Below are positions 1-6,708 of a stretch of 64,000 nucleotides of DNA, piece by piece. The stretch is from assembly GCF_000236585.1 (NCBI RefSeq), contig NC_017278.1, forward strand, positions 682,001 to 746,000, read 5' to 3'. Origin of the DNA: Thermus sp. CCB_US3_UF1. Its GTDB lineage: Bacteria > Deinococcota > Deinococci > Deinococcales > Thermaceae. The number at the start of each line of letters is the position of its first letter. The first letter of the stretch is position 1. The translations under genes were made by a program, and so were the position numbers. The notes under the pieces were generated by a model. It was given only the letters and a program-made list of their open reading frames with translations, made no database searches and was not told the DNA's origin.

Positions 1-79
1 GGAGGAAGGCGAAGGCCACGGTGACCCACCCCGTGCCCGTGGGCTCGGCGACGCCGATGCGCTTGAGGAGCTCGCTCAT
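1..79 (-). CDS. Start of an unidentified protein, cut by the window edge
   Basis: Only the first 26 residues are visible, beginning [15 protein letters not shown] and becoming hydrophobic at VTVAFAFL, as if a first membrane segment follows. Its ATG overlaps the TGA of upp as ATGA, so it is translationally coupled to upp and probably belongs to the same transcript. In related bacteria a membrane glycosyl-phosphate transferase or a permease sometimes lies next to upp, but the visible part is too short to decide. Confidence 0.55.
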   Translation of the reverse strand, partial: MSELLKRIGVAEPTGTGWVTVAFAFL

Positions 80-702
80 TTGGTGCCGTAGATCCGGTCC
101 CCGGCATCCCCTAGGCCGGGGACGATGTAGCCGTGCTCGTTGAGGCGCTCGTCAATGGCGGCCACCACCACCTCGGTGTCGGGGTGGTCCTGCCGGATGC
201 GCTCCAGGCCCTCAGGGGCGGCGATGAGGCACATGAGCTTGACGCCCTTGGCTCCCCGCGCCTTGAGAAGGCCTAGGGCGTGGCTGGCGCTTCCCCCCGT
301 GGCCAGCATGGGGTCCAGGAGGAAGACCCGGCGCTCGGCGATGTCCGGGGGGAGCTTGGCGTAGTACTGCACCGGCTTCAAGGACTCGGGGTCCCGGTAG
401 AGGCCGATGTGCCCCACCCGGGCGTGGGGCACCAGCTTCAAGATGCCCTCCACCATGACCAGGCCCGCCCGGAGGATGGCCACCAGGGCCAGCTTCTTCC
501 CCGAGAGCACCTTGACCCGGGCTGGGGCCACGGGGGTTTCCACCAGGGTTTCCCTGAGCTCCAGGTCCCGCATGGCCTCGTAGGCCATGAGGAGGGAGAG
601 CTCCTCGGCCAACTCCCGGAAGTCCTTGGCGCCCGTGCGTTTGTCCCGCAGGTGGGCCAGCTTGTGCTGGACCAGGGGGTGGTCCACCAGGGTGATCCTC
701 AT
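76..702 (-). CDS. upp: Uracil phosphoribosyltransferase
   Basis: It converts uracil and PRPP to UMP in the cytoplasmic pyrimidine salvage pathway. The 208-residue protein starts MRITLVDHP, the normal length and N-terminus of bacterial Upp. It carries the PRPP-binding segment [10 protein letters not shown] and the C-terminal uracil-binding region [14 protein letters not shown] prefer the ATG at 702 over an upstream TTG at 708. A TAGGCT hexamer (710-715) lies seven bases before the ATG and there is no ribosome binding site, which suggests a leaderless message. The hexamer includes the TAG stop of the preceding gene. Confidence 0.96.
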   Translation of the reverse strand: MRITLVDHPLVQHKLAHLRDKRTGAKDFRELAEELSLLMAYEAMRDLELRETLVETPVAPARVKVLSGKKLALVAILRAGLVMVEGILKLVPHARVGHIGLYRDPESLKPVQYYAKLPPDIAERRVFLLDPMLATGGSASHALGLLKARGAKGVKLMCLIAAPEGLERIRQDHPDTEVVVAAIDERLNEHGYIVPGLGDAGDRIYGTK

Positions 703-709
703 CCCCAAG

Positions 710-715
710 AGCCTA
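710..715 (-). promoter_or_regulatory. Leaderless -10 element of upp, overlapping the upstream stop codon
   Basis: TAGGCT on the minus strand ends seven bases before the upp ATG. Its first three bases are the TAG stop of the kinase-like gene at 713-1555. Confidence 0.55.
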
Positions 716-1555
716 ACACGCCCCGCCCCTGCGGGGAAGGCAGTCCCGGAGGAAGCTTGCCGCCCGGGGAAGCTTCTCCTTTAGGGCCTCGGCGAACCCC
801 TCAGGGTGCTTGGTGCGGAACCAGTGCAGGTCGTGGAGGTAGGTGAGGGGCACGTAGAAGGCCAGGCGCTCCCGCACCTCCTTAGGGTACAGGCGGGCCA
901 GGCGGAAAAGGGCCTCCCGGGCGGCCCCTTCCCCCAAGAGGTCCAGGCTTCCCGTCTTGAGGAGGGCCAGGTCCCGCGCCGGATCGTCCCCCCCCGCGCG
1001 CACCCAGTCCACCAGCATCACCTCGGGGCCTTCCTGGCCAGCTTCCTTCAACAGGAGGTTGCCGGCCCAGGCGTCCCGGTGGCAGAAGCGGTGCTCGGCT
1101 CCCGCGGCCAGGTCCACCTCCCGCTCCAGGGCCTCGAGGAGGGCCAGGGCCTCGGGGAAGGGGTGGAGGCTTTCCCGGAAGCGTTCTAGGCGTTCCAAAA
1201 GGGCCTCCCGCCTTACCCCCCCGGGCTCGGGGAGGCGGTGCAGGGAGAGGAAAAGGTGGGAGAGGGCGGCCAGGGTCTTCTGGGTGAAGGCTTCGGGGGA
1301 GAAGGGTTTTCCGGGGAAGCGGCGGGTGATGAGCACCCCCTGGCCCTCCACCACCTCCACCCCCAGGACAAAGCTCCCCAGGCCGGCCCGGGCCATCCTC
1401 CGGGCCTCGAGGGCCGCCAGGTGGGCCTCCTCGGGCCTGTACACCTTGTACACCCTTTCCCCGTCGGTGTAGACCCGGGCCTCAAACCCCCCCAAGGGGG
1501 TGAGGTGGGCCAGGACCTGGGGGGAGAGGAGGCCTTGCAGGGCCGAAAGCGCCAC
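713..1555 (-). CDS. Aminoglycoside phosphotransferase-like (APH/choline kinase fold) protein
   Basis: This 280-residue protein has the APH-type kinase core. The catalytic loop [12 protein letters not shown] corresponds to HxDxxxxN, and the metal-binding [16 protein letters not shown] segment matches the DxE/D-WE region of phosphotransferases. An N-terminal lobe around [20 protein letters not shown] resembles the ATP-binding lysine region. The substrate cannot be told from sequence; family members phosphorylate choline, sugars, homoserine or antibiotics. The start chosen is GTG at 1555, with TAGAAT seven bases upstream and no ribosome binding site. It diverges from the radical SAM gene with only 18 bases between start codons. 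Confidence 0.75.
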   Translation of the reverse strand: MALSALQGLLSPQVLAHLTPLGGFEARVYTDGERVYKVYRPEEAHLAALEARRMARAGLGSFVLGVEVVEGQGVLITRRFPGKPFSPEAFTQKTLAALSHLFLSLHRLPEPGGVRREALLERLERFRESLHPFPEALALLEALEREVDLAAGAEHRFCHRDAWAGNLLLKEAGQEGPEVMLVDWVRAGGDDPARDLALLKTGSLDLLGEGAAREALFRLARLYPKEVRERLAFYVPLTYLHDLHWFRTKHPEGFAEALKEKLPRAASFLRDCLPRRGGAC

Positions 1556-1560
1556 GGGCC

Positions 1561-1570
1561 TTATTCTAAG
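1561..1570. promoter_or_regulatory. Overlapping divergent leaderless promoter
   Basis: TTATTCTAAG reads as TAGAAT on the minus strand (1568-1563), seven bases before the GTG at 1555. On the plus strand it reads TATTCT (1562-1567), six bases before the GTG at 1574. Two opposite -10 hexamers therefore share the same bases. Confidence 0.55.
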
Positions 1571-1573
1571 GCC

Positions 1574-2647
1574 GTGGAGCTCCTGCGGCCCGAGGCCACC
1601 CTCCTCTCCCTGGGGGAGAGGGTCCTTTCCTTTGACCGGGAGGGAAGGCCCTACCACTACTTCCGCCAGGGGCGCACCTACAAGCGGTCCCTGGACGGGA
1701 GCCTCCACCTCCGCCACCGGGAAGGGGAGAGGCGGAGGCGGCGCCTGGGGGAGGAGGAGGCCCTCCAGGTCTACCAGGAGATCCTGGCCCTGGCCGAGGC
1801 CCACCTGCAAGACCCCACCCGGCGGGCCGAGGTCCTCCGCTGGACCCCGGAGGCCCTCCTGGACCCCACCCCTTACCGCCGGGCCTACCCCTGGCCCGTG
1901 AGCATCCTCCCCCCTGAGGCCTACCTTTCCGTGGTCCTCCAGGCCACCACGGGCTGCACCTGGAACCGCTGCGCCTTCTGCGCCTTCTACCAGGACCGCC
2001 CCTTTCAGAAGCGCACCCCAGAGGTCTTCGCGGAGCACCTGGAGCGGGTTCTGGCCCTGCTGGGCCGGGGGCGGCTTTTGCGGCGGGGGGTGTTTCTGGC
2101 AGACGGGAACGCCCTCAGCCTGGGCGAGCCCCTCCTGCCCCTCCTGGAGGCGGTGGGCCGGGCCTTTCCCGGGGAGGCGGTGCAGGGCTTTTTGGACCTC
2201 TTCACCGGGCTTAGGAAGGAGGCCTCCTGGTGGGAGCGGCTTCGGGCCCTGGGCCTGAGGCGGGTCCACCTGGGCCTGGAGACGGGGCATGCCCCCCTTC
2301 TCCGGCTCCTGAACAAGCCTGGCCACCCCCAAGAGGCCATCCCCCTGGTGCGGGCCCTCAAAGGGGCGGGCCTTTCCCTGGGGGTCATCTTCCTGGTGGG
2401 GGCAGGAGGGAAGGCCTTCGCCGAGGCCCACCGCCGGGAAAGCCTGGCCCTTTTGGCCCAGCTATCCCTGGACCGGGGGGATGTGGTCTACCTTTCGCCC
2501 TTTCAAGAAGCCCCTGGTACCCCCTACGCCCTCTGGGGCTTGGAACCCCTGGAGGACCTGGAGGGGGAGGTCCGGGCCTGGGCCCAGGGGGTGCGCCGGC
2601 TGGGCCTGCGGGCGGCCCGGTACGACGTCCGGGAGTTCCTCTACTGA
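1574..2647 (+). CDS. Radical SAM enzyme of unknown substrate
   Basis: The 357-residue protein has the cluster-binding motif GCTWNRCAFC, with cysteines 128, 133 and 136. The C-x4-C-x2-C spacing is seen in a subgroup of COG1032-like radical SAM proteins. The following YQDRPF, LADGN and LGLETG segments fit the rest of the TIM-barrel core. The N-terminal 120 residues are charged and not recognised. No B12-binding or TRAM domain is visible. The reaction cannot be named. The start at GTG 1574 is supported by TATTCT six bases upstream. Its 3' end overlaps the convergent EamA-like gene by seven bases. Confidence 0.8.
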   Translation: MELLRPEATLLSLGERVLSFDREGRPYHYFRQGRTYKRSLDGSLHLRHREGERRRRRLGEEEALQVYQEILALAEAHLQDPTRRAEVLRWTPEALLDPTPYRRAYPWPVSILPPEAYLSVVLQATTGCTWNRCAFCAFYQDRPFQKRTPEVFAEHLERVLALLGRGRLLRRGVFLADGNALSLGEPLLPLLEAVGRAFPGEAVQGFLDLFTGLRKEASWWERLRALGLRRVHLGLETGHAPLLRLLNKPGHPQEAIPLVRALKGAGLSLGVIFLVGAGGKAFAEAHRRESLALLAQLSLDRGDVVYLSPFQEAPGTPYALWGLEPLEDLEGEVRAWAQGVRRLGLRAARYDVREFLY

Positions 2648-3069
2648 GAGCGCAGGAGGATGAAGCCCAGAAGGGCCAGGAGGAGGCCAAGGAGCTGGCC
2701 TGGGGATAGGCTTTCCCGGAAGAAAAGGAAGCCCAGGGGCACCAGGAGGAGCAGGGTGCCCACGTTGGCCACCACGGGGGCTAGGGCCAAGGGCCAGCCC
2801 GTGCGGTAGACCAGAAGGTAGCCCAGCTCTATCCCCACCACGGCCAGCCCCAGGGCCCAGGGGGCCCAGGAGGGCTCGCGGAGGAGGTCCGCAAGCCCCC
2901 CCTTCGCCGGGTAGAGGAGGAGGCCCAGGGCGCTCAGGGCCAGGGCCACCCCGTAGACCAGGACCAGGAGGGCAAAGGGGTTGGCCGTGGGGGGCATGGC
3001 GCGCTGGGCCACCTGGTACAGGGTGAGGCTGGCCACCACCAAGGCCATGGAGAGAAGGTAAGGGCTCAT
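2641..3069 (-). CDS. Small EamA/DMT-type membrane protein
   Basis: The 142-residue protein has four or five hydrophobic helices, for example SPYLLSMALVVASLTLY, LLVLVYGVALALSALGLLL, LGLAVVGIELGYLLVY and QLLGLLLALLGFILL. This is the size of a single EamA half rather than the usual duplicated ten-helix transporter. Members move small metabolites or drugs across the inner membrane, often as dimers when single. The ATG at 3069 overlaps the TGA of the CDGSH gene as ATGA, so the two are co-translated. The substrate is unknown. The stop codon interlocks with that of the convergent radical SAM gene. Confidence 0.75.
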   Translation of the reverse strand: MSPYLLSMALVVASLTLYQVAQRAMPPTANPFALLVLVYGVALALSALGLLLYPAKGGLADLLREPSWAPWALGLAVVGIELGYLLVYRTGWPLALAPVVANVGTLLLLVPLGFLFFRESLSPGQLLGLLLALLGFILLRSQ

Positions 3070-3275
3070 CCTTCCCCTGGCACCTCGCCGCCTTCCCCCT
3101 GGAACCCCGCCTCCTTGTGGCTTCCGTCGCAGAAGGGCTTTTCCCGGGAGTAGCCTAAAGCGGCAAAGGGCCAGCTTGGTCCCTCCCGTTTCCTCTCCTC
3201 TCCCTGCCAGCGGAAGGGGGTTCCCTGGGGTAGGTCCAGGACATAGGGGCCATTTTCCCGGAAGCGGAGGCGCAT
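3066..3275 (-). CDS. CDGSH iron-sulfur domain protein with missing ligand cysteines
   Basis: The 69-residue protein ends with a clear KPFCDGSHKEAGF motif, and its N-terminus MRLRFRENGPYVLDL is typical of small bacterial CDGSH proteins. That family binds a 2Fe-2S cluster through three cysteines and one histidine, C-x-C-x2-S-x3-P-x-C-D-G-S-H. Here the first two cysteines are absent: the stretch reads FAALGYS. In the neighbouring reading frame the same bases encode LALCRF, so one expected cysteine is present but out of frame. This suggests two compensating single-base changes, or sequencing errors. A GAGGGA ribosome binding site precedes the ATG at 3275. It is coupled by ATGA to the membrane protein downstream. 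Confidence 0.75.
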   Translation of the reverse strand: MRLRFRENGPYVLDLPQGTPFRWQGEERKREGPSWPFAALGYSREKPFCDGSHKEAGFQGEGGEVPGEG

Positions 3276-3292
3276 GTCCCTCAGGGTAGCGG

Positions 3293-3300
3293 GCTATAGT
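3293..3300. promoter_or_regulatory. Shared symmetric -10 of the CDGSH gene and tilS
   Basis: The palindromic core CTATAG (3294-3299) gives TATAGT on the plus strand, six bases before the tilS GTG at 3307. On the minus strand it gives TATAGC, about 17 bases before the CDGSH ATG, leaving room for a short leader with GAGGGA. Confidence 0.5.
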
Positions 3301-3306
3301 GGGGGC

Positions 3307-4836
3307 GTGCAAGGGCTGGAGGCGGCCTTCGCCGAGCGCTTAGCCCGCCTGGCCCCTCAGGACCCCTTGGTCTTGGCGGTGTCCGGGGGCGGGGATTCCG
3401 TGGCCCTGGCCCACCTGGTGCGCCGGGCCGGGCGGCAGGGGGTGGTGGCCCACTTGGACCACGCCCTCCGCCCGGAAAGCGGGGAGGACCTGGCCTTCGT
3501 CCGCGCCCTGGCCCAGCGTCTGGGCTTTGCCTTCCGCGCCGAGCGGGTGGAGGTGGGGAGGATCGCCCGGGAGCGGGGGGAGAACCTCGAGGCCCTGGCC
3601 CGGCAGATCCGCTACGCCTTCCTCCACCGGGTGGCCCGGGAGGTGGGGGCCAAGGCCATCCTCACCGCCCATACCCTGGACGACCAGGCGGAAACCGTCC
3701 TGCTCAAGCTCCTCCAGGGCACCGCCCGGGCCCTGGGGATCCGGGAGAAGGAGGGCCTCTTGGTCCGGCCCCTCCTCCCTTTTGCCCGGGAGGAGCTCCG
3801 GGCCTACCTGGAGGGTTTGGGGGAGGCTTGGCGGGAGGACCCCTCCAACCAGGACCCCACTTGGGACCGCAACTACCTGCGCCTCATGGTCTTTCCCTCT
3901 CTCCTTGCCCGCTTCCCCCGGGCCCGGGAGGCCCTTGCCCGCTTCGCCGAGGTCCGGGAGGGGGAGGAGGCCTACCTGGAGGGGATGGCCCGGGCCCGCC
4001 TCCTCCCCGACCCCCGCTTCTTTGTCCCCGCCTACCGGGCAATCCCCCTCCTCCAGGCCCCGGAGGCCCTGCGGCGGCGGGCCCTTAGGCAGGTGCTGGA
4101 GGCCTTGGGCCTGCGGCCTGAGGCCCGCCTGGTGGAGCTACTGGAAGGGGCCTTGCGGGGGAGGGCAGCCACCCTGCCCGGGGGGTACCTGGCCCGGCGG
4201 AAGGGGGGTACCCTTTTCCTCCTCCCTCCAGAGCCCAGGCTGCCCTTGCCCCCTGGCTTCCGCCGCCCGGAGCCGGGGGATTATTTGGAAAGGCCCTTTG
4301 GCCGCAAGCGGATTTGGGACTTCTTGGCGGAAAAGGGAGTACCCAGGGAGCTCAAGGGGCTGTGGCCGGTGCGGGCCGAGGGGAAGCGGGTGGAGGCGGT
4401 GCTGGGCCTCTATCCCCCCGGGGAGGAGGAGCGCGGCATGGCCCTGGCCCTGGAGGAGGCCAAGGCTGCCCTAGGGGAGGGGGAGGTGCCGGTGGGGGCG
4501 GTTTTGGTGGTGGGGGGAAGGGTCTTCCGGGCCCACAACCGGGTGGAGGCCCTCAAGGACCCCACGGCCCATGCGGAACTCCTTCTCCTGCGCCAAGCGG
4601 GCAAGGAGGCCCGGGGGGGGAGGCTTTACGTGACCCTCGAGCCCTGCCGCATGTGCCACCACGCCCTGAAGGAGGCCGGGGTGGAGGTGGTCTACGGGGC
4701 GGAAAACCTCAAGGAAGGGGCCCTCACCCGCTTCGGCCAGGGGGGTGGGATGCGGGGTGGCGTCTTGGAGGGCGCCTGTGCTAAGCTTTTGAGGGATTTC
4801 TTCTCCCGGCTCAGGGAGGGGTGCCGGAGCGGTTGA
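3307..4836 (+). CDS. tilS: tRNA(Ile)-lysidine synthetase fused to a TadA-like tRNA adenosine deaminase
   Basis: The 509-residue protein joins two tRNA wobble-position enzymes. Residues 1-370 are TilS, with the PP-loop motif SGGGDS at 26-31, which converts C34 of tRNA-Ile(CAU) to lysidine using ATP. Residues 378-505 are a complete cytidine-deaminase-fold domain of TadA type, with HAE at 422-424 and PCRMC with cysteines 447 and 450. TadA makes inosine 34 in tRNA-Arg. The GTG start at 3307 is favoured because TATAGT stands six bases upstream; an ATG at 3274 lacks a binding site. The last 22 bases lie inside the tRNA-Ser gene, so the C-terminal tail REGCRSG is encoded by the tRNA 5' arm. Confidence 0.9.
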   Translation: MQGLEAAFAERLARLAPQDPLVLAVSGGGDSVALAHLVRRAGRQGVVAHLDHALRPESGEDLAFVRALAQRLGFAFRAERVEVGRIARERGENLEALARQIRYAFLHRVAREVGAKAILTAHTLDDQAETVLLKLLQGTARALGIREKEGLLVRPLLPFAREELRAYLEGLGEAWREDPSNQDPTWDRNYLRLMVFPSLLARFPRAREALARFAEVREGEEAYLEGMARARLLPDPRFFVPAYRAIPLLQAPEALRRRALRQVLEALGLRPEARLVELLEGALRGRAATLPGGYLARRKGGTLFLLPPEPRLPLPPGFRRPEPGDYLERPFGRKRIWDFLAEKGVPRELKGLWPVRAEGKRVEAVLGLYPPGEEERGMALALEEAKAALGEGEVPVGAVLVVGGRVFRAHNRVEALKDPTAHAELLLLRQAGKEARGGRLYVTLEPCRMCHHALKEAGVEVVYGAENLKEGALTRFGQGGGMRGGVLEGACAKLLRDFFSRLREGCRSG

Positions 4837-4906
4837 ACGGGCCGGTCTCGAAAACCGGTAGGCCCCGCAAGGGGCCTCGCGGGTTCGAATCCCGCCCCCT
4901 CCGCCA
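4815..4906 (+). tRNA. tRNA-Ser(CGA)
   Basis: The acceptor arms GGAGGGG and CCCCTCC pair, followed by discriminator G and an encoded CCA. The anticodon stem CCGGT/ACCGG encloses the loop CTCGAAA, giving anticodon CGA. A long variable arm and the T-loop GGTTCGAATCC are present, as expected for serine tRNA. Its first 22 bases are also the end of the tilS-tadA coding region. Confidence 0.95.
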
Positions 4907-4933
4907 AAGGGGCGGCCCCAGGGCCGCCCCTTT
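4906..4933. terminator. Bidirectional intrinsic terminator
   Basis: AAAGGGGCGGCCCC and GGGCCGCCCCTTT form a near-perfect hairpin directly after the tRNA CCA end. It has T residues on the plus side and A residues on the other, so it can stop both the tRNA and the convergent ykgJ-like gene, whose TAA stop lies in its T tract. Confidence 0.85.
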
Positions 4934-5537
4934 AGACCACCTGGAACCCCCAGGACCCGCCCAGAACCCCCAGGGTTTGCAAAAGGGCCTCCACCCCTTC
5001 CCTCTCTGGGGGAAGCCCCCTTAGGAGGAGGTACAGGAGGCTTCCCAGCTCCCCAATGACGGCAAAACCATAGCGCCTTTGCTCTTCTTCCCAAAGCCTT
5101 TCCATGCGCAGGTGGGCCATCCGCCAGGGTACCTTTAGGAAGTGGTCGGGCGGGGTTTGGGCCTCGGGGTGGCAGAGGCTGGGGTCGTGGGCGGTGAGGA
5201 GGCCCCGGCAGGCCAGGGGCCTATGGGGGTAGACGCCGCAAAGCCCCCCCTCCAGGAAGGGGCAGGGGGTGCGGCTTCGGAAGAAGCGGCTGGGGAAGTC
5301 CGCCTGGTCCTTCCCCTCCGCTAAGAGGGCGAGGCGCCTTGGGCCTTCCTCCAGGAGGCGGGCCCTCTGGCCCTCCGTGAGCTGGGGGAGGAGGGCCTCT
5401 CCCTCCAGGCGGGAAAGGGTCACGAGGCCAAAACAACAGGCAAAGCACCCCGCCTGGCAGGAGGGCTTGACCCCCTTGTGGGCCAAGTAGTCGGCGAGGT
5501 CCAACTCCAGGGCGCGCCAGGCTTCCTGAGGGCTCAT
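4932..5537 (-). CDS. YkgJ-family cysteine-cluster (metal-chelating) protein
   Basis: The 201-residue protein has the signature of the zinc- or iron-chelating YkgJ family: CQAGCFACC near residue 27 and CPFLEGGLCGVYPHRPLACR near residue 90, together about eight cysteines. The exact role of the family is not settled. It is coupled by an ATGA overlap to the small zinc-ribbon membrane protein upstream, and the two share one promoter. The C-terminal third is hydrophobic and rich in leucine (ELGSLLYLLLRGL) but not clearly a membrane segment. Confidence 0.8.
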   Translation of the reverse strand: MSPQEAWRALELDLADYLAHKGVKPSCQAGCFACCFGLVTLSRLEGEALLPQLTEGQRARLLEEGPRRLALLAEGKDQADFPSRFFRSRTPCPFLEGGLCGVYPHRPLACRGLLTAHDPSLCHPEAQTPPDHFLKVPWRMAHLRMERLWEEEQRRYGFAVIGELGSLLYLLLRGLPPEREGVEALLQTLGVLGGSWGFQVV

Positions 5538-5740
5538 CGCCGTAAGCGGTAAACCCCTTTCCGGGGGTCAAAGGGGCAGGCCCGGAAGGCCAGGTGGGGG
5601 CAGAAGCGCCTGTGGCGGCGCACTTCCTCCGCCAGGGCCCTGGGGAGGCCACAACGGGGGCAGCGGGCAGGCGGCTTGGGCCGTAGGAGGTAAAGGAGGT
5701 AGAGGAGGAGGGCAAGCCCGAAGAGGGCGAGAGGCTCCAC
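5534..5740 (-). CDS. Membrane-anchored zinc-ribbon-like small protein
   Basis: The 68-residue protein begins with a hydrophobic helix (LFGLALLLYLLYLL) followed by RCPRCGLPRAL and, further on, RRFCPHLAFRACPF. A CxxC and two or three more cysteine or histidine residues could hold one zinc. I do not recognise a family. It starts at GTG 5740, six bases after a TAGACT hexamer on the minus strand, and overlaps the YkgJ-like gene by ATGA. The pair may form a membrane-associated metal-binding unit, but that is inference. Confidence 0.65.
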   Translation of the reverse strand: MEPLALFGLALLLYLLYLLRPKPPARCPRCGLPRALAEEVRRHRRFCPHLAFRACPFDPRKGVYRLRR

Positions 5741-5746
5741 GCCCCC

Positions 5747-5764
5747 AGTCTAGCGGCGTAGACT
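5747..5764. promoter_or_regulatory. Mirror-image divergent leaderless promoters
   Basis: AGTCTA (5747-5752) and TAGACT (5759-5764) form a perfect inverted repeat with a six-base spacer. Each hexamer stands exactly six bases before a start codon: GTG 5740 on the minus strand and ATG 5771 on the plus strand. Confidence 0.6.
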
Positions 5765-5770
5765 AAGGCC

Positions 5771-6259
5771 ATGCCCGCGCCCTTTTTGGAGCCCTTGGTG
5801 CCGGGGGTGCCCCCGGCGGTTTCCGCCTGGATCCGGGGCCTGGAGGAGGTGGCCCTCCACCTGGAAGGCTGGGCCTTTGACCTTCCCGAGGAGGCCTTCT
5901 GGTGGCGGCCCAAGGAGGAGGCGAACCCCATCGGCGGCCTGGTGCGCCACATTGCCGGAAGCTCCTTGCGCCTTGGGGCCTATGCCTTGGGCCTGGGGCT
6001 TCCCGGGTGGGCCACGCGGGGCAGGGAGTGGGAGCTAAGGGGGGAGGCCGAGCCCAAGGCCGTGGTGGTGGCCCGCTTCCGCGAGGCCTGGGATGGGCTC
6101 CTTGCCGCCTTCCGGGAGGTGAGGGAAGAGGCCCTTTCGGAGGAGGTGGCCGTGGGCCACCTGGGGGTGAGGGCCCCCAGGGCCCATGTCCTCCACCACC
6201 TGGTGGAGCACGCCCAGCACCATGCGGGCCAGGTGATCTACGCCCGCAAGCTCCTCTAG
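5771..6259 (+). CDS. DinB-like four-helix-bundle protein
   Basis: The 162-residue protein matches the DinB/DUF664 superfamily of metal-binding four-helix bundles. It has a first histidine in GGLVRHIAGS and a cluster HHLVEHAQHHAGQ near the C-terminus, which together would form the usual three-histidine metal site. Family members include mycothiol- and bacillithiol-dependent transferases and many uncharacterised stress proteins, so the reaction is open. It is a single gene with a leaderless promoter (TAGACT, six bases upstream of the ATG). Confidence 0.75.
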   Translation: MPAPFLEPLVPGVPPAVSAWIRGLEEVALHLEGWAFDLPEEAFWWRPKEEANPIGGLVRHIAGSSLRLGAYALGLGLPGWATRGREWELRGEAEPKAVVVARFREAWDGLLAAFREVREEALSEEVAVGHLGVRAPRAHVLHHLVEHAQHHAGQVIYARKLL

Positions 6260-6285
6260 GGGACCTTTGCCCCCGGGGAAGGGGG

Positions 6286-6291
6286 TAAGAT
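6286..6291 (+). promoter_or_regulatory. Leaderless -10 of the gene at 6298
   Basis: TAAGAT is six bases upstream of the ATG, with no ribosome binding site. Confidence 0.5.
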
Positions 6292-6297
6292 GGGGCC

Positions 6298-6708
6298 ATG
6301 GAACGCATCGGCCTGCGCGCTGCGCCCAGGCTTACCCTCGAGGCCCTAAAGGAAGCCCTCAAGGGCTTCCGCCTGCCCGAGGCCAAGGTCTACCTCGTCA
6401 CCGACTGGCAGGACCGCCGCGAGAAGGCCCGCTACGCCCTTCTCCTCCACGGGGGCAAAAAGGACCTCCTTACCCCGGATGCCTTCGGCCCCGCCTTCCC
6501 CGGGGGGGAGGAGGCCCTGGCCGAGCTGGTGGCCTACCTCCTCCAGGGAGGGGCGCGGCGGTTTTATGAAGCCGTGGTCTCCCCCGGGGAGATGACGGCC
6601 CTCCTGGACCTGCCCCCGGAGGTCCTCCTCAAGCGGGTGGGCGCCATCGCCAACCCCACCGACCCCGGCATCTACCTCCGGGGCGGCCTACCCGTAAAGG
6701 GCCCGTAG
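6298..6708 (+). CDS. Unrecognised soluble protein
   Basis: This 136-residue protein is not recognised. It has no signal peptide or membrane segment and contains no cysteine clusters. It shows the alternating charged and hydrophobic pattern of a globular alpha/beta protein, with VYLVTDWQDRREKARYALLLHGG in the middle and a C-terminal GAIANPTDPGIYLRGGLPVKGP. The start is fixed by TAAGAT six bases before the ATG. Its last 21 bases overlap the convergent HMG-CoA lyase gene, so the two 3' ends are read on both strands. Confidence 0.65.
   Translation: MERIGLRAAPRLTLEALKEALKGFRLPEAKVYLVTDWQDRREKARYALLLHGGKKDLLTPDAFGPAFPGGEEALAELVAYLLQGGARRFYEAVVSPGEMTALLDLPPEVLLKRVGAIANPTDPGIYLRGGLPVKGP

Noticed and set aside
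1556-2431. A 292-codon upstream extension of the kinase-like gene
   Set aside because: It runs antisense through the radical SAM gene and is Gly/Pro/Leu-rich. A GTG at 1555 with a TAGAAT at leaderless distance fits the kinase family length.
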